Positions 1 through 7,313 of a stretch of DNA of 14,721 nt are shown here, piece after piece. Each line of letters starts with the position of its first letter. Position 1 is the stretch's first letter. The DNA is taken from the NCBI GenBank assembly GCA_016285815.1, contig JAEERN010000018.1:1-14721 (forward strand), written 5' to 3'. This DNA is from Clostridiales bacterium (GTDB lineage: Bacteria > Bacillota > Clostridia > Oscillospirales > QAMX01). Under the pieces are notes generated by a model that was given only the letters and a program-made list of their open reading frames with translations, made no database searches and was not told the origin of the DNA. The position numbers and the translations under genes are program-made.

Positions 1-184
1 CGCGCTCCAGCGCCGCCGCGGCATAGCGGATGCCGTGCACCCCGGAGTCCGCGCCGGGCAGCGCGCAAAACAGCGTGCCGGGACCCGCCTTCCGGCTGTC
101 ATGCGTCACGGCAGCGATCTCCGTCTCCGCGTCGACACCCGCAAGCGCCGCGCCGATCCCGAATAGCACGTCTTTCAGTTTCAT
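1..184 (-). CDS. murE: MurE N-terminus (UDP-MurNAc-tripeptide synthetase), partial
   Basis: The first 61 codons of a Mur ligase are visible; the rest lies beyond the left edge. The start ATG (184-182) follows an AAGGAG Shine-Dalgarno about eight bases upstream. The translation begins MKLKDVLFGIG and contains THDSRKAGPGTLFCALPGA, the hallmark of the N-terminal UDP-binding domain of MurE/MurF (DSRK then a G-LF-AL-G stretch). MurE adds the third amino acid, usually meso-diaminopimelate or lysine, to UDP-MurNAc-L-Ala-D-Glu in the cytoplasm. MurE rather than MurF is inferred because it directly follows the division PBP, 39 bases away, as in most dcw clusters. The ATP-binding and ligase domains are not in the window, so the amino acid specificity cannot be read. 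Confidence 0.85.
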   Translation of the reverse strand, partial: MKLKDVLFGIGAALAGVDAETEIAAVTHDSRKAGPGTLFCALPGADSGVHGIRYAAAALER

Positions 185-223
185 CGGTCCCACTCCTTTT
201 TTTCTCTTATTTCCGAAAAACCG

Positions 224-2536
224 TCACTCGCCGACGTCGCTGTCGGCGTAAAAGTCTACCGTGATGACCGAGCCGAAGGTCACCGTCCCGTCGGCCGGCG
301 CGGGGCTCTGGCTCCGGACGGTGAACTCGCCCGAGCCGGTCCGTCCCAGCGCGCCCGAGGCGTCGATGTATAGCCCCAGCAGCTCGAGGTACTCCGTCGC
401 TTCCTTATAGGTCATGCCCGTCAGGTCCGGGATGCGGATCTCGCTGCGGTCGGGCTCCGCGCCGCAGTACAGGATCACCGTGGAGCTGCTGGCGACGGTA
501 GAGCCGGACACCGGATACTGCGCCGTGACGTAGTCCCCGTCGCCCACCACGCGGACGGCCAGGCCCGCCTCGCCCACGACGGCCTCCGCCCAGCTGCGGA
601 TCCCGCCCACGGTGAGGGGCACCGTCTTGGACATGTTGGCCAGCTCCTCGTCGGTGTAGACGGGCTTGACGCCCCAGTACGGCAGCAGCTCGCTCATGAT
701 CTTGCCCACCACGGGGGCCGCGATCTGACCGCCCTGGTGCAGTGTGCCCGTCGGCTCGTCGAGCAGGACCAGCACGGCGATCCGGGGATCGTCGCAGGGG
801 GCCACGCCCAGGAACGACGCGATGTAAAGGTCCCGCCCCGCGGCGATGGACTCGGCGCGCTTTTCCGAGGTGCCCGTCTTGCCTCCCACCCGGTATCCCG
901 GGACGTAGGCGTTGCCGCCCGTGCCCACGGAGACGACCTCTTCGATGAGACCGCGGACGGTCGTCGAGGTCTTGTTCGAAACGACCTGCCGCACCACCGT
1001 GGGCTCGAACTGCTGGACCACGTTGCCGTTGGCGTCCACCAGCGCGTCCACGATATAGGGGCGCATCAGGTTCCCGCCGTTGACCACCGCGCTGACGGCG
1101 GTGATGAGCTGGATCGGCGTGACCTTGAAGGTCTGGCCGAAGCCGTAGGTGGCCAGCGAGATATAGCCGCCCACGTTGGGGTTGGAGAACGTGTCGTAGA
1201 CGTGATAGTGCACGCCGCCCACCGGGGTGGCTTCGCCCATCATGTCGACGCCCGTCTTCGATGTAAAGCCGAAGCCCTCGAAATAGTCGTAAAACGTCTT
1301 GTGCCCGATGTCCAGCGCGATCTCCATGAACGCGCAGTTGCAGGAGTTCTGAAGCGCCTTGCCGAAGAGCTGGACCCCGTGGCCCGCGCTTTTCCAGCAG
1401 GAGATCCGCTGTCCCTGCACGACGGAATACCCCGGGCAGTTGAAGACGGAATTCAAAGTCTCGACGTTCTCTTCCAGCGCGATGGCCGCGGTGATGATCT
1501 TGAAGACCGAGCCCGGCTCATAGGGCTCCTGAACGGCCCGGTTCCGCCACTGCTGGTACAGCGCGTTCAGATAGGCGTCGTTGTACTCGTCCCCCGTCAG
1601 CTTTTCCAGCTCCTCCGCCACGGTCCCGTCGGCGACGGTCCGCGGCGCGTTCAGATCGTAATCCCCCTTCTGGGACATGCCGAGGATGGCCCCGGTGCGG
1701 ACGTCCATGGCCAGCCCGACGACGCCGGCACAGCCGTGCTCCTCCATGGCGATCTCCAGATATTTGTCCAGGATCTGCTCGACGCCCGCGTCCGCGGTCA
1801 GACGCAGGGTATACCCCTCGGTGGGCTCGGTGCGCTGTTCGAAGTAGAACGAGAGCGAGTGGCCGCTGTTGTCCTTGGCCGTGACCACGCGCCCGGCCAC
1901 GCCGGTCAGCACGTCGTCGTACTTCAGCTCCAGCCCGTACTCGCCCTCGTTGTCGTAGCTGGTGAAGCCCAGGACGCTGGAGAACAGCGAGGCGTAGGGG
2001 TAATAGCGCTTGGTGTCCTCGTAGAATTTGACGGCGCGGAACCCCGTCTCAGACACAAAGGCCCGCACGGCGTCGGACTGCTCCGGCTCCGCGCGGCGAA
2101 GGATCAGCTGATACATGGTGTTCTTTTTCATGACCTTGGCCAGGACCGTGTCATAGTCCAGATCCAAGAGCGAGGCCAGCCCCGCGGCGATGTCGCGCTC
2201 CGTGCCCTCCTCCACCTCGTTGGGGGCCACGGCGATGGTGTCCACCGTGACGCTGGTGGCCAGCACCACGCCGTTCCGGTCCACGATGCTGCCCCGCGCC
2301 GGCGTGATGAGCAGGTCGCGGGTCTGCTGTTCCGCCGCCATGCTCTGATACTCGTCCGCGCGGACGATCTGCAGCCGGACCAGATGCCAGACGATGTACG
2401 GAACGGCCAGCAGAAGCACCGCCAGAACGCCGAGCATCCTGAACTTTCTCGTCTTTTCGATCCCGATCCCTGTACCCTTCACTGTCGTCCTTTCCGCGCT
2501 CTCCGCCCCGGGCAAACCGCCGTCCGTTTCATGCAT
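224..2536 (-). CDS. ftsI: Class B penicillin-binding protein with two PASTA domains (FtsI/PBP2B/SpoVD family)
   Basis: A peptidoglycan D,D-transpeptidase that cross-links septal (or spore cortex) peptidoglycan outside the membrane. One membrane segment lies near residues 34-52, followed by the dimerisation domain with RGSIVDRNG (81-89). The transpeptidase motifs are all present: SVFK (Ser343 nucleophile, Lys346), SCN (398-400) and KTGT (553-556). Two PASTA domains follow, about 637-692 and 700-765. Two PASTA domains fit B. subtilis PbpB better than SpoVD (one), but only one such gene lies between the ftsL-like gene and murE, so it may serve division, sporulation or both. The start is uncertain: ATG 2536 has a poor ribosome site, whereas an in-frame GTG at 2482 is preceded by AAAGGA five bases away and leaves a family-typical short cytoplasmic tail of about 15 residues. 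Confidence 0.93.
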   Translation of the reverse strand: MHETDGGLPGAESAERTTVKGTGIGIEKTRKFRMLGVLAVLLLAVPYIVWHLVRLQIVRADEYQSMAAEQQTRDLLITPARGSIVDRNGVVLATSVTVDTIAVAPNEVEEGTERDIAAGLASLLDLDYDTVLAKVMKKNTMYQLILRRAEPEQSDAVRAFVSETGFRAVKFYEDTKRYYPYASLFSSVLGFTSYDNEGEYGLELKYDDVLTGVAGRVVTAKDNSGHSLSFYFEQRTEPTEGYTLRLTADAGVEQILDKYLEIAMEEHGCAGVVGLAMDVRTGAILGMSQKGDYDLNAPRTVADGTVAEELEKLTGDEYNDAYLNALYQQWRNRAVQEPYEPGSVFKIITAAIALEENVETLNSVFNCPGYSVVQGQRISCWKSAGHGVQLFGKALQNSCNCAFMEIALDIGHKTFYDYFEGFGFTSKTGVDMMGEATPVGGVHYHVYDTFSNPNVGGYISLATYGFGQTFKVTPIQLITAVSAVVNGGNLMRPYIVDALVDANGNVVQQFEPTVVRQVVSNKTSTTVRGLIEEVVSVGTGGNAYVPGYRVGGKTGTSEKRAESIAAGRDLYIASFLGVAPCDDPRIAVLVLLDEPTGTLHQGGQIAAPVVGKIMSELLPYWGVKPVYTDEELANMSKTVPLTVGGIRSWAEAVVGEAGLAVRVVGDGDYVTAQYPVSGSTVASSSTVILYCGAEPDRSEIRIPDLTGMTYKEATEYLELLGLYIDASGALGRTGSGEFTVRSQSPAPADGTVTFGSVITVDFYADSDVGE

Positions 2537-2591
2537 ATGGTCGTCCCGGACCGCTTATGTCCGGCGCCGCGGCCGTCCCAAAAGCGTCCAA

Positions 2592-2635
2592 GTCGGCGGA
2601 CGGGAGGCTTTGCGCGTTTTCCCCCATCCGCCGGC
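2592..2635. repeat. Imperfect inverted repeat between ftsL-like gene and PBP gene
   Basis: GTCGGCGGA (2592-2600) faces TCCGCCGGC (2627-2635), eight of nine pairs, inside the 127-base gap separating the ftsL-like gene from the PBP gene. On the operon (minus) strand the downstream flank is not T-rich, so it does not look like a terminator there; it may be an mRNA fold. Most dcw genes here are packed within 0-40 bases, which makes this gap stand out. Function unknown. Confidence 0.35.
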
Positions 2636-2663
2636 TCTTTTCTCTTTTCTTCGTCTTTTTCTC

Positions 2664-3329
2664 TCAGTTCAGAAAACCCCACACCCGCTGGGCCAGATCG
2701 CCGAAGGTGTCCGTCAGAAACGCCAGCACCGCCGGCGTCTCCGCCTCTTCGGCGCCAATCTCGAACACGTCGCCCTCGCTGTACCGGACGCCCACCGTGT
2801 TGTCGGCGTCCGCCCGGACCATCTTCAGCTCGTGGACGGCGCGGTCCTTCATCTCGACCTCGGTCATGACTCCGGCCAGCTGATAGCGCAGCGTGCTCTC
2901 CTCTTTCTGCAGGGACGTCAGCTCGCTCTGCAGCGCGCCGGTCTCGATGGCGAGGGCGTTGATCTCGCCGTGCATGGCCACCACGCGGAACAGGACCAGC
3001 GCCAGCACCAGCCCCGCCGCGCCGAACAGCACGGCGCTCAGGGTCCGCGGCCGCCGGCGGCGCGCCACATGGCCGATCTCGTCGAGGATCCCCGCCGAGG
3101 GCATGGGGCGGTATTGCGGCTCTTCCTTCTGTTCGGGGCGCTCTTCCCGGACCGGGATCTCAACGGGGATCGCCTCGACGGCAGCCTGTCCCTCGCTGCC
3201 GTAGAACATATAGTTCTCCTGGCCCGCCAGGTCGGTGTACCGCAGGATCGAGGGTTCGCTCCCGGTCTCCGGCGCCGCTTCGGGCCGGATGGAATAATCG
3301 ATGTATCTCGCCACAGCCGTCTTCCCCAT
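2664..3329 (-). CDS. FtsL-like septum protein (single TM plus coiled coil)
   Basis: Recognised from position and architecture rather than conserved motifs: it sits between rsmH and the division PBP, the place of ftsL. It has a long charged, proline-containing N-terminal segment (about 1-90), a basic patch RRRRPR (90-95), one membrane helix near 97-117, then a heptad-like coiled coil (about 120-166) with ESTLRYQLAG, and an acidic C-terminal tail. FtsL is a bitopic partner of DivIC/FtsB that controls the FtsW-FtsI septal synthase. At 221 residues it is about twice the size of E. coli or B. subtilis FtsL, mostly because of the N-terminal extension. It starts 24 bases after the rsmH stop; the ATG at 3329 lacks a strong Shine-Dalgarno and a GTG five codons in is an alternative. 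Confidence 0.72.
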   Translation of the reverse strand: MGKTAVARYIDYSIRPEAAPETGSEPSILRYTDLAGQENYMFYGSEGQAAVEAIPVEIPVREERPEQKEEPQYRPMPSAGILDEIGHVARRRRPRTLSAVLFGAAGLVLALVLFRVVAMHGEINALAIETGALQSELTSLQKEESTLRYQLAGVMTEVEMKDRAVHELKMVRADADNTVGVRYSEGDVFEIGAEEAETPAVLAFLTDTFGDLAQRVWGFLN

Positions 3330-3353
3330 TTCCGTATCAGCCGTTCGTTTCTT

Positions 3354-4292
3354 TCACAGTTTCTCCGCCGCCCTCAGCTTCGCGCTGTGGGCCCGGGGGT
3401 TGTCCGCCAGCTCGTCCTCCCCGCTGACGACGGGGTGCCTGGTCAGGATCCGGATCCTCGGCTTCCGGCCGCAGACGCAGACCGGAAAGTCCCGCGGGCA
3501 GATACAGCCCGAAGCCAGCTCGCTGAAGATCCCCTTGACCAGCCTGTCCTCTCCCGAGTGGAAGGTGATGACGCAGAGCCTCCCGCCCGGCGCCAGCAGG
3601 TCCGCCGCGGCCCGAATGCCCGCATCGACGGCCTCCAGCTCGCCGTTGACCGCCATGCGGATCGCCTGAAAGCTGCGCTTGGCCGGATGCTGACGCTCTT
3701 TCCGCGCCGCCCCCGCCGGGATGGCCGAGGCCACGATCTCCGCCAACTCGCCCGTGGTGGTCACGGGCTTTTCCGCCCGCCTCGCGGCGATGGCGGCCGC
3801 CACGCGCCCCGCGAACTTCTCTTCGCCGTACTCCGACAGGATCCGCTTCAGCTCGGCCTCCGGGGCCCCGTTGACCAGATCCGCCGCCGTCACCGGCCCG
3901 TCCGGATCCATCCGCATGTCCAGCGGCGCGTCTGTCCGGTAGGAAAAGCCCCGCTCGGCCGTGTCCAGCTGGTGCGACGAGACGCCCAGGTCGAACAGCA
4001 CGCCGTCCGCCCGGTCGATCCCCAGCGCCGCCAGGGTCTCGCCCATGTCCGCGAAGTTGGCGCGGACCGCCGTGAACCGCCCGCCGAACCGGGCGAGCCT
4101 CTCCCGCGCGGCGGCGATGGCCTCGCCGTCCCGGTCGATCCCCACCAGCCGGACGGTCCCGTCCCGGCTCAGGATCTCTTCCGAATGTCCGCCGCCGCCC
4201 AGCGTCGCGTCCACATAGACGCCGCCGGGCCGGAGGCCCAACAGGTCGACGCTCTCGTTCAGCAGAACGGACTTGTGCGCGAACGCCGCCAT
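3354..4292 (-). CDS. rsmH: 16S rRNA (cytosine-1402-N4)-methyltransferase RsmH (MraW)
   Basis: This 312-residue protein has the usual family length. It methylates N4 of C1402 in the ribosomal P-site region using S-adenosylmethionine. SAM-site motif DATLGGGGHS is at 28-37, followed by GIDRDG (51-56), FDLGVSSHQLD (100-110), MRMDP (126-130), EYGEEKFA (154-161), HPAKRSFQAIRMAVN (202-216), ITFHSGEDR (242-250), a cysteine-rich CICPRDFPVCVCG (263-275) and NPRAHSAKLR (298-307). The family usually has FHSLEDR and NPRARSAKLR, so two small substitutions are seen. The ATG at 4292 overlaps the mraZ stop by one base (TGATG), implying translational coupling; the reading frame stays open upstream inside mraZ, but family alignment fixes the start here. 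A GTG codon immediately before the ATG is an equivalent alternative. Confidence 0.96.
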   Translation of the reverse strand: MAAFAHKSVLLNESVDLLGLRPGGVYVDATLGGGGHSEEILSRDGTVRLVGIDRDGEAIAAARERLARFGGRFTAVRANFADMGETLAALGIDRADGVLFDLGVSSHQLDTAERGFSYRTDAPLDMRMDPDGPVTAADLVNGAPEAELKRILSEYGEEKFAGRVAAAIAARRAEKPVTTTGELAEIVASAIPAGAARKERQHPAKRSFQAIRMAVNGELEAVDAGIRAAADLLAPGGRLCVITFHSGEDRLVKGIFSELASGCICPRDFPVCVCGRKPRIRILTRHPVVSGEDELADNPRAHSAKLRAAEKL

Positions 4293-4714
4293 CACGCCAG
4301 CGGCAGCGTGTCCATCAGGCCGCTGATCTCGTCGGCGCTGATCTGCTCCTGCGCCTGCGCCCAGACGTCGCTGTCCCATATCTCCGCGTGGTCCTGCATA
4401 CCGGCCACGGTCACGTTCTTGTTCAGGCCCGCGAACTCGCGCAGGTTCTGCGGCAGCAGCAGCCGCCCCTGCTGGTCCACGGAGCACTCGGCCGCCACGG
4501 AAAAGAAAAAGCGTCTCACTTTTTCGCGGCTGCTGTCCGGCAGGCGGTTGAACCGGTCGGTGAACCGCTTCCACTCCTCCGGCGAGAACAGCATCAGATA
4601 CTTGCCGATCCCCCGGCAGATGACGATCTTATCCCACATATCGTCGCGGAAGCGCATGGGGAAAAAGATCCGCCCCTTGGCGTCAACCGCATGCTGGCTG
4701 CTGTTGATGAGCAT
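4292..4714 (-). CDS. mraZ: MraZ, transcriptional repressor of the dcw cluster
   Basis: A 140-residue protein with two SpoVT/AbrB-type swapped-hairpin repeats, each carrying the family signature: DAKGRIFFP (11-19) and DQQGRLLLP (80-88). MraZ forms a ring-shaped oligomer that binds direct repeats in its own promoter and represses the division and cell wall operon. It is the first gene of the cluster, with AAGGGAGGG six bases before the ATG. The promoter and a set of AAAGTG-like repeats lie directly upstream, fitting autoregulation. The stop codon overlaps the rsmH start. Confidence 0.96.
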   Translation of the reverse strand: MLINSSQHAVDAKGRIFFPMRFRDDMWDKIVICRGIGKYLMLFSPEEWKRFTDRFNRLPDSSREKVRRFFFSVAAECSVDQQGRLLLPQNLREFAGLNKNVTVAGMQDHAEIWDSDVWAQAQEQISADEISGLMDTLPLA

Positions 4715-4730
4715 CTTTTTCCCTCCCTTA

Positions 4731-4772
4731 CCGTCACTTCACTTCTACTGAGCCGCCACTTTGCCGCCCTTT
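4731..4772 (-). promoter_or_regulatory. Putative MraZ operator (AAAGTG-type direct repeats)
   Basis: Reading the minus strand, AAAGGGCGGC (4772-4763) is followed immediately by AAAGTGGCGG (4762-4753), and a third copy GAAGTGACGG (4740-4731) starts 22 bases after the second. Spacings of 10 and 22 bases put the copies on one helix face. The array begins at the expected transcription start of the mraZ promoter and ends before the Shine-Dalgarno. MraZ operators described in Mycoplasma are AAAGTG(G/T)NNN repeats and in E. coli TGGGN repeats, so the form and place both fit. Binding is inferred. Confidence 0.72.
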
Positions 4773-4778
4773 GACTAT

Positions 4779-4807
4779 ATTATACACGGGCCCTCTGAAA
4801 AAAGCAA
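4779..4807 (-). promoter_or_regulatory. Sigma-A type promoter of the dcw cluster
   Basis: On the minus strand TTGCTT (4807-4802) is separated by 17 bases from a perfect TATAAT (4784-4779). Transcription would start near 4772, about 58 bases before the mraZ ATG and at the first MraZ-like repeat. Confidence 0.8.
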
Positions 4808-4846
4808 GAGGAAAAACATGCAATTCTCAAAAAATTTTTATCCAAT

Positions 4847-4886
4847 AAAAGGCGGCGTCCCGGTTTTCCGGTCAAATTTCGCCGCC
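4847..4886 (-). terminator. Possible minus-strand hairpin terminator or leader structure upstream of mraZ promoter
   Basis: GGCGGCG (4851-4857) pairs with CGCCGCC (4880-4886), enclosing a smaller CCGG/CCGG hairpin with a TTTT (plus strand) loop. On the minus strand the right arm is followed by TTTTATT, as in an intrinsic terminator. It would stop transcripts entering mraZ from the divergent side and so insulate the dcw promoter. No minus-strand gene ends here, so the role is a guess. Confidence 0.4.
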
Positions 4887-4889
4887 CCG

Positions 4890-4916
4890 GAACAAAACAA
4901 ATGTTCTTTTTTGTTC
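4890..4916. repeat. AT-rich inverted repeat in divergent mraZ/ptsH region
   Basis: GAACAAAA (4890-4897) faces TTTTTTGTTC (4907-4916). It lies between the two divergent promoters and could be a protein-binding site or a weak hairpin. The 431-base stretch 4715-5145 holds no gene that I can support; it contains the mraZ promoter and operator, this repeat, two GC-rich hairpins and the ptsH promoter. Confidence 0.35.
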
Positions 4917-4969
4917 GTCTTCCCCCCGCCGCCCTTCCGCATGCGGAAATGTGAAAAAACTGTCAATTG

Positions 4970-4995
4970 AAACGCCGCCCGGCGGGGCGTTTTCT
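4970..4995 (+). terminator. Terminator-like hairpin upstream of ptsH promoter
   Basis: AAACGCC (4970-4976) pairs with GGCGTTT (4986-4992) around a GC-rich loop, and the right arm runs into TTTTCTGTT. It sits upstream of the ptsH promoter and would block plus-strand read-through, but no upstream plus-strand gene is present, so it may be an insulator or a relic. Confidence 0.4.
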
Positions 4996-5035
4996 GTTCA
5001 TTCAGCCGAAATTCAGAAAAGCGTCCCGGGGACGG

Positions 5036-5064
5036 TTGACTTTTTGCGCCGATTGGGGTATCCT
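5036..5064 (+). promoter_or_regulatory. Sigma-A type promoter of ptsH-uvrC-rsmD
   Basis: TTGACT (5036-5041), a 17-base spacer, and TATCCT (5059-5064). The start site would be near 5071, leaving a leader of about 75 bases before the HPr ATG. No other promoter is obvious before uvrC or rsmD. Confidence 0.7.
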
Positions 5065-5145
5065 ATTACAGTGTTAAAGGAGCGCCGGGGATATTTCCGC
5101 GTTCTGCGGAGACGCGAAGCGCCGTCTGAAGGAGACATATCTGTT

Positions 5146-5412
5146 ATGATTACCAGAGAGATCACCGTAAACAACCAGGTCGGGCTGCACGCGCGCCCCG
5201 CGACCTATTTCATTCAAAAGGCCAACGAGTTCCGCTGCGGCATCTGGATCATCCGGGAGGACCGTCAGGTCAACGCCAAAAGCCTGCTGGGCGTTCTTTC
5301 CCTGGGCGTCACCAAGGGCTCGACGATCACCCTCCGCGCCGACGGGGTGGACGAACAGGTCGCCGTCGACACGCTCTGCGAGCTGATCGAATCCGATTTC
5401 TCCGCCAAGTAA
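5146..5412 (+). CDS. ptsH: HPr-family phosphocarrier protein
   Basis: An 88-residue protein of typical HPr size. GLHARPA places the phosphorylatable His at residue 15 and Arg at 17, the site that accepts phosphate from enzyme I in the sugar phosphotransferase system. VNAKSLLGVLSLG places Ser at residue 46, the target of HPr kinase/phosphorylase in Firmicutes, where P-Ser-HPr is the CcpA corepressor. Having His15 rules against Crh. The frame stays open upstream, but the ATG at 5146 with AAGGAG (5129-5134) matches the HPr N-terminus; the 11-base spacing is slightly long. No enzyme I gene is adjacent, so it stands apart from other PTS genes. It is first in a plus-strand run with uvrC. Ser46 phosphorylation and carbon control are inferred from family knowledge. 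Confidence 0.9.
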   Translation: MITREITVNNQVGLHARPATYFIQKANEFRCGIWIIREDRQVNAKSLLGVLSLGVTKGSTITLRADGVDEQVAVDTLCELIESDFSAK

Positions 5413-5430
5413 ACAACGATCCGCACCGAT

Positions 5431-5459
5431 GGGACGGAGACGCTGCCGCGCTCCGTCCC
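5431..5459 (+). terminator. Hairpin between ptsH and uvrC (possible partial terminator)
   Basis: GGGACGGAG (5431-5439) pairs perfectly with CTCCGTCCC (5451-5459). The tail that follows is only CGCGCTTTATA, too poor in T for a strong terminator. It may act as an attenuator or mRNA-stabilising end, making ptsH transcripts more abundant than uvrC. Confidence 0.5.
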
Positions 5460-5495
5460 CGCGCTTTATATCACCGGGAAAAGGAGGGACCGCCC

Positions 5496-7292
5496 GTGAC
5501 CGAGAACGAACTGCGCGAAAAGGCGCTCTCTCTGCCCTATTCCCCCGGCGTCTACTTCTACCGCGACGCGGCCGGCACCGTGATCTACATCGGCAAGGCC
5601 AAGATCCTGAAAAACCGCGTCACCCAGTATTTCCACAGCAACCGCCCGCCCAAGACCGAGCTGATGATCCGCCGGGCCCAAAGTCTGGAGTACGTGGTCA
5701 CCGCCGACGAGTTCGAGGCGCTGGTGCTGGAGAGCACGCTGATCAAGCAGTACAAGCCCCGCTACAACATCCTGCTGAAGGACGACAAGGGCTATCCCTT
5801 CATCCGGGTGGACCGCGGCGCGGCCTATCCCCGGTTCGAAGTGGTCAACCGCCGCGCCGACGACGGCGCGGCCTATTACGGACCCTACGGCGGCCGGGGC
5901 GTGGCCTTCGGCGTTATCGACGCGGTCACCGCCGCGCTGGCGCTGCCCACCTGCAGCCGCGTCTTCCCGCGGGACGTGGGCCGCGGCCGTCCCTGTCTCC
6001 ACGCCCAGACGGGCCGCTGTTACGGGCCCTGCCGCGCCGACGCGGACCCGGCGGAATACCGCCGGCGCTTCGACAGGGCGCTGCTGATCCTGGACGGCCG
6101 GTACGCCGAGCTGCTGGACGCGCTGAAGGACGAGATGCAGGCCGCCTCCGACGCGCTGGCATTCGAGCGCGCCGCGGCCCTGCGGGACCGCTGGCGCGCC
6201 GTCAACGCTCTGAGCGAAAAGCAAAAGGTCTTCACCGACCTGCCCGGCGACGTGGACGCCTTCGGCTGGTACTGCGGCCAGGTCCGCTGCGCTTTTTCCG
6301 TCATCTCGCTGCACGGCGGCGTCATCTGCCGCACGCGCACCGAGGCCCTGTCCCTCTCCCCCGCCGAATTCTCCGCCGCGCTGCCCCAGCTGATCCGTCA
6401 GTTCTACGCGGCGGCGCCCGACCGGATCCCGGACCGGATCCTGGTCACCTCGCCTCTGGACGAGGCCGAGCTCACCGCCCGCTATTTCTCCGGGCTGCGG
6501 GGCAAAAAGACCGTCTTCGCCGCGCCGAAGCGCGGCGTGGCGCGCCGGCTGCTCACCATGGCCGAGGACAACGCCCACCGGGAGGTCAGCCGGACCACCG
6601 AGGCCTCCGAGCTTCGCAGCCTTTCGCTGACCGAGCTGGGCCGTCTGTGCGGGCTGGACGGGCCGCCCCAGGTCGTCGAGTCCTTCGACATCTCTCACAC
6701 CGCCGGGGCGGACAACGTGGCCTCGCTGGTGCGGTTCCGCGCGGGCCGTCCCGAAAAAAGCGGCTATCGCCGGTTCCGCATCCGGAGCTTTTCGGGACAG
6801 GACGACTGCCGCTCCATGGCCGAGGTCGTCACCCGGCGCTATTCCGAGCCCGAGGCGGCTCTGCCCGACCTGCTGCTGGCCGACGGCGGCGCGGCCCAGA
6901 CCGAGGCGGTCTGCGCCGCGCTGGAATCGCTGGGCAAAAGCTGCCCGGTCTTCGGCATGGTCAAGGACGACCGCCACCGGACCCGGGCCCTGGTGGACCG
7001 GAGCGGGCGCGAGATCGCCCTGTCCGGCAGCCCGGCCGCCTTTTCTCTGGTGGCCTCGATCCAGGACGAGGTCCACCGCTTTGCCGTCACGTATCACCGC
7101 CAGCGCCGTTCGGCCCGCCTGACCACGTCGGCGCTGGAAAGCATCCCCGGCGTGGGACCCGCGCGGCGCGCGGCCCTGCTTAAGGCCTTCGGCTCGGTCA
7201 AGGCGGTGGGCAAGGCGGACGTGGAAAGCCTGTCCGCCGTAGTGCCCCGCAGCGTCGCCGAGGCCGTCTACCGGCGCTTTCGCGCCCAATAG
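5496..7292 (+). CDS. uvrC: UvrC, excinuclease ABC subunit C
   Basis: The incision subunit of nucleotide excision repair, which cuts both sides of a lesion handed over by UvrB. At 598 residues it is full length. The N-terminal GIY-YIG nuclease shows GVY (18-20), YIGKAK (31-36), Arg41 and Glu79 for the 3' cut. A UVR helix hairpin for UvrB contact lies near 205-240. The RNase H-like domain for the 5' cut shows ESFDIS (Asp398) and LLADGG (Asp463) plus DEVHRFAVTYHR (524-535). Tandem helix-hairpin-helix motifs with SIPGVGPARR lie at about 549-595. The start is a GTG with AAAGGAGG eight bases upstream. It precedes rsmD by 21 bases. No SOS operator is evident before it. Confidence 0.97.
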   Translation: MTENELREKALSLPYSPGVYFYRDAAGTVIYIGKAKILKNRVTQYFHSNRPPKTELMIRRAQSLEYVVTADEFEALVLESTLIKQYKPRYNILLKDDKGYPFIRVDRGAAYPRFEVVNRRADDGAAYYGPYGGRGVAFGVIDAVTAALALPTCSRVFPRDVGRGRPCLHAQTGRCYGPCRADADPAEYRRRFDRALLILDGRYAELLDALKDEMQAASDALAFERAAALRDRWRAVNALSEKQKVFTDLPGDVDAFGWYCGQVRCAFSVISLHGGVICRTRTEALSLSPAEFSAALPQLIRQFYAAAPDRIPDRILVTSPLDEAELTARYFSGLRGKKTVFAAPKRGVARRLLTMAEDNAHREVSRTTEASELRSLSLTELGRLCGLDGPPQVVESFDISHTAGADNVASLVRFRAGRPEKSGYRRFRIRSFSGQDDCRSMAEVVTRRYSEPEAALPDLLLADGGAAQTEAVCAALESLGKSCPVFGMVKDDRHRTRALVDRSGREIALSGSPAAFSLVASIQDEVHRFAVTYHRQRRSARLTTSALESIPGVGPARRAALLKAFGSVKAVGKADVESLSAVVPRSVAEAVYRRFRAQ

Positions 7293-7313
7293 CCGATCAA
7301 CGGAGGAAACCCA

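Noticed and set aside
2479..2682. Small minus-strand frame between the ftsL-like and PBP genes
   Set aside because: Highly charged, overlaps both neighbours, no ribosome site.
737..2869. Long plus-strand reading frame opposite the PBP gene (about 710 codons)
   Set aside because: Antisense to a gene with intact transpeptidase and PASTA motifs; composition is the Arg/Gly/His/Ala-rich shadow expected in GC-rich DNA.
2394..4751. Long plus-strand reading frame opposite ftsL, rsmH and mraZ (785 codons)
   Set aside because: Runs through three well-supported minus-strand genes, has no ribosome site or recognisable domain, and is rich in Arg, Gln and His.
4893..4906. LexA-like box (AACAAATGTT core) upstream of ptsH-uvrC
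   Set aside because: Differs from the Firmicutes CGAAC-N4-GTTCG consensus at three outer positions and lies far upstream of the ptsH promoter, so SOS control is not supported.
4761..4970. 69-codon plus-strand frame in the mraZ/ptsH intergenic region
   Set aside because: Starts within the mraZ operator and promoter, has no ribosome site and low-complexity content.
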